A program made the position numbers and the translations under genes. The notes under the pieces are model-generated. The model saw only the letters and a program-made list of their open reading frames with translations. It ran no database searches and was not told the DNA's origin. A stretch of 64,000 nt of DNA from Ascoidea asiatica (Eukaryota > Ascomycota > Saccharomycetes > Ascoideales > Ascoideaceae), in contig BCKQ01000011.1 in the NCBI GenBank assembly GCA_001600695.1, positions 511,400 to 575,399 of the forward strand, written 5' to 3'. Of the stretch, positions 63,860 to 64,000 are shown in pieces; the stretch's first letter is position 1, and every line of letters begins with the position of its first letter.

Positions 63860-64000
63860 ATTTATATAACCACTTCATTGAAAAATATAATAACAAAATG
63901 TTTATTTAAAGAAGCTTCAGTAGAAATGATATTTTTAAAAGGTACGTAGAAGACCAACTGGAAAATAAGGGTCTGTCAGTTAGGCTTCCAAGTAAATGAC
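63860..64000. other. 3' flank at window end
   Basis: 141 bp after the DUF1989 stop; no feature visible. Confidence 0.4.

Noticed and set aside
1-64000. CRISPR array, bacterial operon or prophage content
   Set aside because: No spaced direct repeats of CRISPR type, no Shine-Dalgarno sites, and all recognised genes are eukaryotic and fungal.

Overview
The window is nuclear DNA from an AT-rich budding yeast (Saccharomycotina). The supporting signs are compact, mostly intronless genes, Asn-rich low-complexity proteins with long AAT/GAT runs, yeast orthologues (VPS3, HEM12, DOA1, SCD6, SFC1, PBI2), an intron-bearing tRNA-Leu(CAA), a degenerate Ty1/copia element, and introns with GTACGT/GTAAGC donors and CTAAC/CTAAT-type branch sites. 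CTG codons look very rare in the genes. In one gapless comparison of two paralogues a CTG faces a Ser codon, which fits a CUG-Ser lineage but does not prove it. Genus and species are not determined.

Layout. Positions 1-6122 are a graveyard of transposon sequence: a 217-bp LTR-like inverted repeat (1-217 and 1346-1562), gag and integrase remnants, a phased 10-bp repeat array, and three single N calls. From 6.1 to 8.9 kb lie two tandem paralogues with a J domain (HPD motif) and an unrecognised C-terminal half. From 9.4 to 26 kb are housekeeping genes (prolidase-like peptidase, tRNA-Thr, an N-rich orphan, tRNA-Leu, VPS3, a mitochondrial carrier, a CYP504-like P450, a B-box/DUF2009 protein, HEM12).

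From 27 to 42 kb is a run of catabolic and redox genes: amidohydrolase, peroxisomal D-amino-acid oxidase (C-terminal SKL), M28 aminopeptidase, a second CYP504-like P450, an SDR, an aldo-keto reductase, an ornithine-aminotransferase-like enzyme and a mitochondrial zinc alcohol dehydrogenase, with tRNA-Val and a second tRNA-Thr. Together they suggest use of amino acids and aromatic acids as nitrogen and carbon sources. They are separate transcription units, and no formal gene cluster is shown. The ADH promoter holds a perfect 24-bp palindrome made of two TTCnnGAA heat-shock-type units.

From 42 to 50 kb: DOA1, SCD6, a DUF1770-like small protein and SFC1. From 50 to 62 kb the content is unusual: a 1.9-kb repeat-rich and GC-richer spacer, a small protein that reads like a velvet domain behind pentapeptide-like repeats, PBI2 with an intron, a hidden divergent PBI2 paralogue with an intron at the same site, a VIT/vWA gene broken by a frameshift, and an F-box/LRR gene broken by three different stop codons and a homopolymer frameshift. 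A DUF1989 protein ends the window.

A recurrent feature is short GC-richer islands in intergenic DNA, mainly upstream of genes, against a very AT-rich background. Function calls rest on motifs read by eye; no database search was run.
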